Source: Gammaproteobacteria bacterium | Lineage (GTDB): Bacteria; Pseudomonadota; Gammaproteobacteria; Pseudomonadales; JAUIKI01 | Assembly: GCA_030430875.1 (NCBI GenBank) | Contig: JAUIKI010000091.1 | Coordinates: forward strand, 1-6,234 | Length of the DNA: 6,234 nucleotides | Reading direction: 5' to 3' | Part shown: piece after piece, positions 1 to 5,553 of the stretch | Numbering within the stretch: the first letter of the stretch is position 1 | How the letters are laid out: each line of letters opens with the position of its first letter | Made by a program: the position numbers and the translations under genes | Notes under the pieces: generated by a model | What the model was told of the DNA's origin: nothing | Seen by the model: the letters and a program-made list of their open reading frames with translations, nothing else | The model's database searches: none

Positions 1-738
1 GATACGCGACGCAGCCGTCTATTGCTCGAGCATTTTTCAATTAATACCCGTATGTTACCGCTTCATGCCCACAATGAACATACTCAAATTAGTAAAATTA
101 TTGCGTTGATTCAATCAGGTCAGTCTGTTGCTATGGTTAGTGATGCTGGTACGCCTATTATTGCTGATCCAGGTAGTCGATTAGTGCACAGCTTGCATGA
201 AAACTCTCTGCCAGTTATCCCAATCCCTGGACCATCAGCATTAATTACAGCGTTGAGTGTTTCAGGGTTGTCTGGTGATCAATTTACTTTTGCAGGGTTT
301 TTGCCTGTTAAACAGCAAGCAAGACGTCATTATTTGCAGAGAATGGCAAAACTTACACATGCTGTAATTTTTTATGAGGCGAAACATCGCATTATCGACT
401 CAGTTGAAGATATCCAAGAAGTATTTGGAGCCTCCCAAAACATGGTAATTGCTAGGGAGCTAACTAAACAGTTTGAAACCATAAAAAGTGGTGCAGTAAG
501 TGAGATTTTAGATTGGCTTCAAGCTGATCAGCATCAGCAACTGGGTGAATTTGTGCTTTGTTTGCCAGGCCAGAAAGAATGTACAGAGCAAGCTTGTGAT
601 AATGATGAAGCGAAGCAAACTTTATCCATATTAATTGCTGAGTTGCCAGTCAAACAGGCTGTGAGATTAGCTGCGAAATTGACGTCACTATCTAAAAATC
701 AGCTATATGAAATGGCACTAGTGTTGAAAGATCAATAG
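1..738 (+). CDS. rsmI: 16S rRNA (cytidine-1402 2'-O)-methyltransferase RsmI, 5'-truncated by the window edge
   Basis: RsmI is a cytoplasmic SAM-dependent enzyme that 2'-O-methylates C1402 in the decoding centre of 16S rRNA. The reading frame is open from base 1 and matches the family from its first codon (DTR, then LLLEHF, like the AEDTRHTGLLLQHF stretch of E. coli RsmI). The TTG at 22 is therefore an internal leucine, and the true start lies about 40 codons left of the window. The window holds 245 residues of a protein that is 286 long in E. coli. Numbering from the first visible codon, it shows the tetrapyrrole-methylase-type motif SDAGTP (47-52), GPSA (77-80) leading into ITALSVSGL, GFLP (99-102), FYEAKHR, ARELTK and GE-FVL near 182. 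The family usually has K before that GE, but here it is L. The C-terminal part (about 200-245) is the small helical RsmI-specific domain. The gene ends in TAG. Identity is secure from the motifs; the 5' end is unseen. Confidence 0.96.
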   Translation, partial: DTRRSRLLLEHFSINTRMLPLHAHNEHTQISKIIALIQSGQSVAMVSDAGTPIIADPGSRLVHSLHENSLPVIPIPGPSALITALSVSGLSGDQFTFAGFLPVKQQARRHYLQRMAKLTHAVIFYEAKHRIIDSVEDIQEVFGASQNMVIARELTKQFETIKSGAVSEILDWLQADQHQQLGEFVLCLPGQKECTEQACDNDEAKQTLSILIAELPVKQAVRLAAKLTSLSKNQLYEMALVLKDQ

Positions 739-769
739 TGTGTTTTTCGTCGTGCCAAATATGATATTG

Positions 770-791
770 TTGATAGGATATCAATTTTTTT
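770..791 (+). terminator. Weak candidate intrinsic terminator after rsmI
   Basis: TTGATA (770-775) and TATCAA (779-784) form a perfect 6-bp inverted repeat around GGA and run straight into seven T residues (785-791), 31 bases after the rsmI stop. Hairpin plus U-tract is the form of a factor-independent terminator, but the stem is AT-rich and would be unstable. The same bases overlap a second possible pairing (762-767 with 778-783), so the repeat may instead be a protein binding site. Confidence 0.3.
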
Positions 792-809
792 ACCTGATTG
801 ATTGTCTAA

Positions 810-833
810 TAATTGGTTCATTAATTGGTTGAT
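810..833 (+). repeat. Tandem pair of 12-bp direct repeats upstream of erpA
   Basis: TAATTGGTTCAT (810-821) is followed directly by TAATTGGTTGAT (822-833), 11 of 12 bases identical. The pair overlaps the candidate -35 region of erpA, so it could be an operator or simply a local duplication in AT-rich DNA. Confidence 0.6.
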
Positions 834-852
834 TGTGCTATTGTTTTAATAA
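825..852 (+). promoter_or_regulatory. Tentative sigma70-like promoter for erpA
   Basis: TTGGTT (825-830) and TAATAA (847-852) lie 16 bases apart in the spacer upstream of erpA. An overlapping alternative is TTGATT (829-834) with TAATAT (854-859) at 19 bases. Both are mediocre matches in very AT-rich DNA. I saw no convincing match to an IscR site, which controls erpA in E. coli. The spacer implies that erpA has its own promoter, but the exact elements are a guess. Confidence 0.25.
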
Positions 853-855
853 CTA

Positions 856-868
856 ATATCATTGATAT
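856..868. repeat. 13-bp palindrome just upstream of the erpA ribosome binding site
   Basis: ATATCA (856-861) and TGATAT (863-868) form a perfect inverted repeat around one T, 8 bases before the GGAGGAG ribosome binding site. The loop is too short for a full RNA hairpin, so a dimeric repressor site is more plausible than RNA structure. The same hexamers occur at 762-767 (TGATAT) and 778-783 (ATATCA). Confidence 0.5.
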
Positions 869-876
869 AGTGTAAT

Positions 877-883
877 GGAGGAG
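877..883 (+). promoter_or_regulatory. Ribosome binding site of erpA
   Basis: GGAGGAG is a near-perfect Shine-Dalgarno sequence. Its 11-base distance to ATG 895 is slightly long but excludes the overlapping GTG at 883 as the start. Confidence 0.75.
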
Positions 884-894
884 TGTTCATAATC

Positions 895-1251
895 ATGGCA
901 AATGTCGTGCAAATTCAAAATCCAATGGCGATTAATTTTACTGATGCGGCAGCAGAAAAAGTGAAAGTCTTAATAGAAGAAGAGGATAATGAAAATTTGA
1001 AGCTGCGAGTCTATGTGACAGGTGGTGGTTGTGCTGGGTTTCAATATGGATTTAGTTTTGATGAAAAAACAGCAGATGATGACACTATTATTGAAAACTC
1101 AGGTGTTGCATTGGTGATAGATCCACTGAGCTTCCAATACCTTGTTGGATCAGATGTTGATTATAAGGAAGATTTAATGGGTTCCCAGTTTATTATACGC
1201 AACCCAAATGCCACGACAACTTGTGGTTGTGGTTCATCATTTAGCATGTAA
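895..1251 (+). CDS. erpA: Iron-sulfur cluster insertion protein ErpA (A-type carrier)
   Basis: ErpA is a small cytoplasmic A-type carrier that receives Fe-S clusters from the Isc/Suf scaffolds and hands them to apo-enzymes, in E. coli including the isoprenoid-pathway proteins IspG and IspH. The protein from ATG 895 is 118 residues (E. coli 114) and is one HesB/IscA-like domain. It shows FTDAAAEKVK (15-24), the conserved TGGGC-GFQYGF block with cluster cysteine C46, YLVGSDVDY in the middle, and the C-terminal CGCGSSFS tail with C110 and C112. These three cysteines are the expected cluster ligands. I chose ATG 895 because GGAGGAG at 877-883 precedes it with an 11-base gap. The in-frame GTG at 883 overlaps that site, and the ATG at 925 would lie much too far from it. 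rsmI lies upstream in the same direction across a 156-base spacer, and anmK converges from the right. Confidence 0.97.
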   Translation: MANVVQIQNPMAINFTDAAAEKVKVLIEEEDNENLKLRVYVTGGGCAGFQYGFSFDEKTADDDTIIENSGVALVIDPLSFQYLVGSDVDYKEDLMGSQFIIRNPNATTTCGCGSSFSM

Positions 1252-1285
1252 TCTTAAGTTGGTCATATATGGATAATAATTTTGT

Positions 1286-2383
1286 TTAAGGGAAGCAAAT
1301 GTTTCCTAAAATGCAGGCGGTTTTTGCTCCAGTCACAGAAGGAAGATTTCCGGTCTTTTGCTCAAGTGTTTGTTTTGCAAGCCACGCAAACGCGACTGCT
1401 TCCACCCAGTCAGGATTTAGATTCAATGTGTCTGTTGAATCTAACTGGTGGCTTGGTAATGCATGCTGCAGTTTTTTCATCAAAGTGCGATTATGAACCC
1501 CGCCACCACAGACAAAAATCCGATTAGCTGAAAACAGTTTGATTGCATTAGCAATAGATTGAGCAGTGAAATCAGTGAGTGTGGCTAGTACGTCTTTTTG
1601 ATTAAGGTGTTCCATTGAACTAACAGAATTTAGCCATTGATGATTAAAATAGTCAGGGCCACTACTTTTGGGTGGAGCCTTTTGAAAGTAAGGATCCGCA
1701 AGCCACTTTGTTAGCAACGAGTTTATTGTTTTTCCTTCCGCAGCCAATGCACCATCTTTATCAAATGCCTGGTCAAAATGAATTTGTGTCCATCGATCCA
1801 TTAAGGTGTTTCCAGGTCCCGTATCAAAGCCAATGGTAGATTTATTGGTTTTTGATGGGAGGACAGTTATGTTTGCGATACCACCGATATTAAGAATGAT
1901 TCGATCCTCATCGGATGAATGGAACATTGCTTTGTGAAAAGCTGGTGCCAGTGGTGCTCCTTCGCCGCCAGCTGCAATGTCGCGACGACGAAAATCTGCT
2001 ACTGTCATGATTCCAGTTTTGTGCGTGATTGTGTTAGGATCACCTATTTGTAGAGTATAAGCAGCGAGGCCGTTTGGTGTATGTCGAATAGTTTGACCAT
2101 GGCTACCAATGGCGGTGATATCAGCAGGAGTTAGGCAGGTTTTTTTCAATAGGTTAATAACAGCTTTGGCAAATAATAAGCCGATTTGACGATCAAGTAT
2201 GCCAAATTGTGACAGTTCATTGTGACTTGGTTTTGTGAGTTTAAAAATAGCCTGTCTGATGTCAGGGCTTATGGTTTCAGTGTGTGTTGCTGCTAGAGTA
2301 AAGGAGGTTTCTGAAAAGTTGACTAAGGCTGCATCAATGCCGTCAGAACTAGTACCTGACATTAAACCAATAAAGTAAGCCAT
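1286..2383 (-). CDS. anmK: Anhydro-N-acetylmuramic acid kinase AnmK
   Basis: AnmK is a cytoplasmic enzyme of peptidoglycan recycling. It opens the 1,6-anhydro ring of anhMurNAc and phosphorylates it with ATP to MurNAc-6-phosphate, the substrate of MurQ. The protein is 365 residues (E. coli 369) and complete. From the ATG at 2383 it begins with the phosphate-binding stretch FIGLMSGTSSDGID (4-17; most homologues have GTSLDG, so L is S here). It continues with GSHGQT (93-98), DFRRRDIAAGGEGAP (130-144), LNIGGIAN (164-171), FDTGPGN (186-192) whose D187 aligns with the catalytic aspartate of the family, PKSSG-DYFN (239-247), VCGGGVHN (291-298) and GNLPSVTGA (345-353). An in-frame TTG at 2422 would add 13 residues with no family match, so ATG 2383 is preferred. 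This start lies only 4 bases after the stop of the upstream peptidase gene and has no clear Shine-Dalgarno sequence, which suggests translational coupling. Confidence 0.96.
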   Translation of the reverse strand: MAYFIGLMSGTSSDGIDAALVNFSETSFTLAATHTETISPDIRQAIFKLTKPSHNELSQFGILDRQIGLLFAKAVINLLKKTCLTPADITAIGSHGQTIRHTPNGLAAYTLQIGDPNTITHKTGIMTVADFRRRDIAAGGEGAPLAPAFHKAMFHSSDEDRIILNIGGIANITVLPSKTNKSTIGFDTGPGNTLMDRWTQIHFDQAFDKDGALAAEGKTINSLLTKWLADPYFQKAPPKSSGPDYFNHQWLNSVSSMEHLNQKDVLATLTDFTAQSIANAIKLFSANRIFVCGGGVHNRTLMKKLQHALPSHQLDSTDTLNLNPDWVEAVAFAWLAKQTLEQKTGNLPSVTGAKTACILGNICFP

Positions 2384-2387
2384 GTTT

Positions 2388-3818
2388 TTAGCTTGAGTGA
2401 CCTGGTGTTGTATTTCCAGCAATTTTATTAGCTAATTTAAATGAATTTAATTGTGCAATAACCTTCTCAACATGTGCTTTAAATTGTGGCTTTTCGTCAG
2501 CGTTAATGGGTTGAGAATAAGCAACTTTCACAGTTAGTGGGTTTTTATGGACACCATTGATTCTGAATTCATAGTGCAAATGCGGTCCGGTTGCTAAGCC
2601 ACTGCTGCCAACATAGCCAATAATTTGACCTTGTTTGATCCGTTTTCCAGAATGTATGCCAGGGGCAAATTTGTTGAGATGGGCATATAACGTACTATAT
2701 GTATTACCATGATCAATCACGATGGTGTTTCCATAGCCACCTTTGCGTCCACAAAACTCTATTTTTCCACTACCAGAAGCTTTGACTGGTGTTCCTGTTT
2801 TTGCTGCATAGTCAACCCCTTTGTGTGCTCGTATTTTATGTAATATTGGGTGGTAGCGGCTTAAATTAAATTTTGATGTGATTCGTGCAAAGTCAACGGG
2901 AGTGCGCAAAAACTGTTTACGCACTGCTAAACCATCAGGCGTATAGTATTCTGTTTCACCTTTGTCATTTGTATATCGAATCGCTGTAAATGTGTTGCCT
3001 CGGTTAGTGAACTGAGCTGAAATGATGTCGCCGTCTCGGATTTTTCGACCATCGAGGTAATGTTCTTCGAAAACGACATGGAAGGAATCACCGTCTCGTA
3101 TATCTAGTGCAAAATCAATGTCCCAGCCAAAAATATTGGCGAGATTCATAGCCAGTGTGCCAGAAAACCCTGTTTTTTGAATGGTAAGGAAGAGTGAGTC
3201 TTTAATTGTTGCGCTTGCAAAAGTGGTTCGAACCTCAGGCTCCCTCAGAATAGTTGTTACTTTGTAGCCTTTTTTGTGGCGAGTAAGTAATAAGCTTTCT
3301 AGAGGGTTCCTGACATAATGCAGTTTTTCAAGTTTTCCATCTTCACCAAGCGTGAAAAGGAGTTTGTTACCAGGGTAGATTTGTGTGAGTTGTTCAGCTT
3401 CAGGCGCAGCAGAGAGCACATCAATCATATCTCTTTGAGTGAGAGACATTCTATCAAAGACAGTGGATAGGGTGTCACCAGCTTCAACAGTGATTTCAGC
3501 CCATTGTGTGATTTGAGTGCTATAGCTTCTAATATTTGGTCTGATAAATTCATCTAGTGCGGATTGTAAGTCATTAAGTGGATAGGTCAGGCGAAGTTTG
3601 CTGAAATCAGTTAGTGACTTAACTTGATTAAGATCTATTGGCAGTGGTATCGTAACCTGCGTAGTGGCAGGTTTTTTTGCGGGCAAAAAAATGAGTAAAC
3701 AAATTGCGACGGAAGCAACCAAAAGGCTCACTACCAGACGAATTCTGAACAACTTTTTGGTCTTTTTTTCAGGCCGAGCCTGCAAAGATTCTTTAGTTTT
3801 TAAGTCTATCATATCCAT
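2388..3818 (-). CDS. mepM: Membrane-anchored M23-family murein DD-endopeptidase, MepM-like
   Basis: Proteins of this type are anchored in the inner membrane and cut peptide crosslinks of peptidoglycan in the periplasm, making room for new strands. The 476-residue protein (E. coli MepM 440) has a basic cytoplasmic N-terminus rich in K and R (7-27), one membrane segment at about 26-46, a linker, and an OapA/LysM-like domain at about 106-168 (ITVEAGDTLSTVFDRM). A Csd3-like middle domain follows at about 185-305, then the M23 peptidase domain at about 308-430. The zinc and catalytic residues are present: H332-xxx-D336, H380 in YAHL, and H413-L-H415 in GPHLHYE, so it should be active rather than a LytM-type activator. 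Nothing suggests a cleavable signal peptide. The ATG at 3818 is used, and a second ATG at 3812 is equally possible; neither has a visible Shine-Dalgarno sequence. It is the first gene of a unit with anmK and is divergent from tyrS. Confidence 0.93.
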   Translation of the reverse strand: MDMIDLKTKESLQARPEKKTKKLFRIRLVVSLLVASVAICLLIFLPAKKPATTQVTIPLPIDLNQVKSLTDFSKLRLTYPLNDLQSALDEFIRPNIRSYSTQITQWAEITVEAGDTLSTVFDRMSLTQRDMIDVLSAAPEAEQLTQIYPGNKLLFTLGEDGKLEKLHYVRNPLESLLLTRHKKGYKVTTILREPEVRTTFASATIKDSLFLTIQKTGFSGTLAMNLANIFGWDIDFALDIRDGDSFHVVFEEHYLDGRKIRDGDIISAQFTNRGNTFTAIRYTNDKGETEYYTPDGLAVRKQFLRTPVDFARITSKFNLSRYHPILHKIRAHKGVDYAAKTGTPVKASGSGKIEFCGRKGGYGNTIVIDHGNTYSTLYAHLNKFAPGIHSGKRIKQGQIIGYVGSSGLATGPHLHYEFRINGVHKNPLTVKVAYSQPINADEKPQFKAHVEKVIAQLNSFKLANKIAGNTTPGHSS

Positions 3819-3876
3819 GGCAGCACAACGATTAGCTAGGCTAAGTTGGTTTAAATATTTTTCAATTCAGCAGGCA

Positions 3877-3882
3877 ATTATA
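3877..3882 (-). promoter_or_regulatory. Candidate -10 element for the mepM-anmK unit
   Basis: Read on the minus strand this is a perfect TATAAT, about 59 bases upstream of the mepM start codon, giving a leader of roughly 50 bases. No good TTGACA-like -35 stands at 16-18 bases (TATCAA at 17). TTGACT occurs twice farther upstream on this strand, at positions that do not fit this -10. The call rests on the -10 alone. Confidence 0.35.
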
Positions 3883-3903
3883 ACTAAAATCCGTTTATTT
3901 TGA

Positions 3904-3955
3904 TAGTCATAATCCTGTAATATTAGTCAATTTTCTTTAACTGTCTAGTCAATTT
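3904..3955 (+). repeat. Three phased TAGTCA direct repeats in the mepM/tyrS intergenic region
   Basis: TAGTCA occurs at 3904-3909, 3924-3929 and 3946-3951. The last two copies extend to the identical 10-mer TAGTCAATTT (3924-3933 and 3946-3955). Start-to-start distances are 20 and 22 bases, about two helical turns each, so all three face roughly the same side of the DNA. They lie in the divergent promoter region, the last copy 33 bases before the tyrS start. This could be an operator or a coincidence in AT-rich DNA; no known regulator motif is recognised. Confidence 0.5.
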
Positions 3956-3974
3956 GATGTTGAAAGCATCTTTT

Positions 3975-3980
3975 AGGAGA
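3975..3980 (+). promoter_or_regulatory. Ribosome binding site of tyrS, fixing a GTG start
   Basis: AGGAGA lies 8 bases upstream of GTG 3989, ideal spacing. The nearest in-frame ATG is far inside the conserved protein (codon 76), so this site decides the non-ATG start. Confidence 0.85.
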
Positions 3981-3988
3981 AAAACATA

Positions 3989-5179
3989 GTGGTTGAATCA
4001 GCCTGTCAAATCATTGAGCGTGGGGTGAGTGATATCTTAAATCGAGATGAGTTAAGGCAAAAACTAGCGAGAAAAAAATCACTTAAAGTTAAAGCTGGGT
4101 TTGACCCAACGGCACCTGATTTGCATTTAGGTCATACTGTCTTGTTGCATAAACTACGACAGTTTCAGAAGTTAGGTCATGAAGTAATCTTTCTCATTGG
4201 TGATTTCACTGCCATGATTGGTGATCCGACAGGTAAAAATGTGACACGTATTCCTTTGTCACCAGAGCAGGTTGCTGAGAATGCAAAAACGTATCAACAG
4301 CAAGTATTCAAAATATTAGACCCTAAAAAAACAACGGTTGTGTTTAATGCGACGTGGCTGAATGCCTTATCGCCAAAAGCTATGATTGAATTGGCTGCAA
4401 AGTATACTGTTGCGAGGATGTTAGAGCGTGACGATTTCAGTAATCGCTATGCAAGCGGCCAGTCAATAGCCATCCATGAGTTATTGTATCCGTTGTTACA
4501 AGGCTACGATTCTGTTCATTTGCATGCGGATATTGAACTAGGTGGAACAGATCAGACATTTAATTTGCTGGTGGGTCGTGAGCTGCAGCGTCAATATCAC
4601 CAAGAACCTCAAGTTGTGATTACTTTACCCATCCTCGAAGGGTTGGATGGTGTGAAAAAAATGTCCAAATCATTGGGTAATTATATTGCTATTAATGATA
4701 ATCCCGTTGATATGTTTGGGAAAATTATGTCGGTTTCTGATGATTTGATGTGGCGCTACTATTTGCTATTAAGTGACCTTTCTTTGTCTGAAATTGATGC
4801 ATTGAAGGAAAAACAAAAAAACGGATGTAATCCTCGAGATATCAAAGTGCTTCTCGCTCTAGAGATTGTTGAGCGATTTCATGGTGTCGATGCAGCAGTG
4901 CTCGCTCAAAATGCTTTTGAACAACAGTTTAGTCGGAAGGAGATGCCGGATAATATTCAAGAATATAGCATAGTGATTGATGGTGAGTTGTCTTTGGTTA
5001 ATGCTCTGAAGACAATTGGTCTGGTTAAAAGCACTTCAGAAGGATTGCGATTAATTACCCAGGGCGGTATTCAGGTCAATGGCGAGAAGGTTGACGATAG
5101 AGATTTTTGTCTGAAGAAAGAGAAAACATATATTTGCCGGGTTGGTAAGCGGAGATTTGCAAAGATAATTGGTAAATAG
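3989..5179 (+). CDS. tyrS: Tyrosyl-tRNA synthetase, KMSKS (TyrZ-like) type
   Basis: This class I aminoacyl-tRNA synthetase activates tyrosine with ATP and loads it onto tRNA-Tyr in the cytoplasm. The 396-residue protein is complete. The catalytic Rossmann fold carries GFDPTAPDLHLGH with the HIGH-type signature HLGH at 46-49, then IGDFTAMIGDPTG (70-82), LLQGYDS (169-175) and GGTDQTFN (185-192), which form the tyrosine pocket. The second class I signature KMSKSLGN is at 224-231. A C-terminal S4 RNA-binding domain covers about 334-395 (NALKTIGL, then GLRLITQGGIQVNGEKV). The KMSKS form and the G-T-D-Q pocket separate it from the E. coli TyrS type, which has KFGKT and GGSDQ, and place it with the TyrZ clade found, for example, next to an rRNA operon in Pseudomonas. 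The start is GTG 3989 because of the well-placed AGGAGA. I saw no T-box or other leader control in the 170-base upstream spacer. Confidence 0.96.
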   Translation: MVESACQIIERGVSDILNRDELRQKLARKKSLKVKAGFDPTAPDLHLGHTVLLHKLRQFQKLGHEVIFLIGDFTAMIGDPTGKNVTRIPLSPEQVAENAKTYQQQVFKILDPKKTTVVFNATWLNALSPKAMIELAAKYTVARMLERDDFSNRYASGQSIAIHELLYPLLQGYDSVHLHADIELGGTDQTFNLLVGRELQRQYHQEPQVVITLPILEGLDGVKKMSKSLGNYIAINDNPVDMFGKIMSVSDDLMWRYYLLLSDLSLSEIDALKEKQKNGCNPRDIKVLLALEIVERFHGVDAAVLAQNAFEQQFSRKEMPDNIQEYSIVIDGELSLVNALKTIGLVKSTSEGLRLITQGGIQVNGEKVDDRDFCLKKEKTYICRVGKRRFAKIIGK

Positions 5180-5239
5180 TTTTCAAGTTCTTTTTAATTG
5201 CTGGTTATGTAACCTTTTGAAATATATGATTAATTTTTT
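5180..5239 (+). terminator. Possible weak terminator structure after tyrS
   Basis: Just after the tyrS stop, TTTCAA (5181-5186) can pair with TTGAAA (5217-5222), enclosing a GGTT (5203-5206) / AACC (5211-5214) hairpin with a 4-base loop that runs into TTTT (5215-5218). A run of six T follows at 5234-5239. The stems are short and AT-rich, so efficiency is doubtful, but some block between tyrS and the rRNA promoter would be expected here. Confidence 0.3.
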
Positions 5240-5300
5240 AGTAAAAAACAGTTGATCTAATTTTGCGAGTAATATTTTAAACTTAAATTAGTAACTAGGT

Positions 5301-5348
5301 AATTTTTTTAAAAAACTTTGTTGACAATGACTGATCTAGAGGTAGAAT
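5301..5348 (+). promoter_or_regulatory. rRNA operon promoter with UP element
   Basis: A perfect -35 TTGACA (5321-5326) and a -10 TAGAAT (5343-5348) stand 16 bases apart, the short spacing typical of rRNA P1 promoters. The 20 bases directly upstream (5301-5320) are T-run then A-run, as in an UP element bound by the alpha subunit of RNA polymerase. Downstream, AGCACGCCC (5349-5357) is a GC-rich discriminator of the kind that makes rRNA promoters sensitive to ppGpp and DksA. The transcription start should be near 5355-5358. No equally good second promoter was seen. This is the strongest promoter in the window. Confidence 0.88.
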
Positions 5349-5354
5349 AGCACG

Positions 5355-5553
5355 CCCTTGAGATAGAAGATTCTTAAGGAAGTTCTTTAACAAAGTAGAC
5401 ATTAAAAACTAATCATTCGTGTGGGAGCTTACTAGTTAAGTTGATAACTTTTATAGTTGTCAGCTAAATATAGTTAGCAACCTAAACGTTTATTCATTTA
5501 AGTTGTGGGCTATGAAAAATTCGCATCACTGTTTTTTGGTGGTGCAAAAGTTT
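5355..5553 (+). ncRNA. Transcribed leader of the 16S rRNA precursor
   Basis: About 200 bases between the probable transcription start and mature 16S, removed during processing. It holds the antitermination site at 5356-5425. An 11-bp hairpin follows, AGTTGATAACT (5439-5449) with AGTTGTCAGCT (5455-5465), with two G-U pairs and a 5-base loop. There is also a 10-base palindrome TAAACGTTTA (5483-5492) and a 7-bp hairpin GCATCAC (5523-5529) / GTGGTGC (5539-5545) ending 8 bases before 16S. Part of the leader normally pairs with sequence behind 16S to make the RNase III site, but that partner is outside the window. No coding frame is evident. Confidence 0.75.
5356..5425 (+). promoter_or_regulatory. 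rRNA antitermination (nut-like) site: boxB hairpin, boxA, boxC
   Basis: CCTTGAGA (5356-5363) pairs with TCTTAAGG (5372-5379) in an 8-bp stem containing one G-U pair and an 8-base loop, a boxB-like hairpin at the very start of the transcript. Two bases later GTTCTTTAACA (5382-5392) matches the boxA consensus bound by NusB-NusE (S10). CGTGTGGG (5418-5425) corresponds to the boxC element of gammaproteobacterial rrn leaders. Together they recruit the Nus/SuhB complex that prevents Rho termination and assists 16S folding. Order and spacing match E. coli rrn leaders. Confidence 0.82.

Noticed and set aside
22..24. TTG at 22 as the start codon of rsmI
   Set aside because: The frame is open and conserved with the RsmI family upstream to base 1, so the gene is cut by the window edge.
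1286..1310. Hairpin GGAAGC (1291-1296) / GTTTCC (1301-1306) at the erpA-anmK convergent end as a bidirectional terminator
   Set aside because: The stem is short with a G-U pair, lies inside the anmK coding end, and has no adequate T-run on either strand.
1282..1527. Two plus-strand open frames (81 and 65 residues) opposite the anmK 3' end
   Set aside because: They overlap the conserved C-terminal coding region of anmK on the other strand, have no family features and overlap each other in different frames.
3664..3903. 79-residue plus-strand open frame over the mepM 5' end and the intergenic region
   Set aside because: It is antisense to the membrane segment of the peptidase, has no ribosome binding site and covers the divergent promoter region.
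5441..5470. TTGATA (5441-5446) with TAAATA (5465-5470) as a second rRNA promoter P2
   Set aside because: It lies downstream of boxA, so transcripts would lack antitermination; the hexamers are mediocre and are part of a strong leader hairpin.
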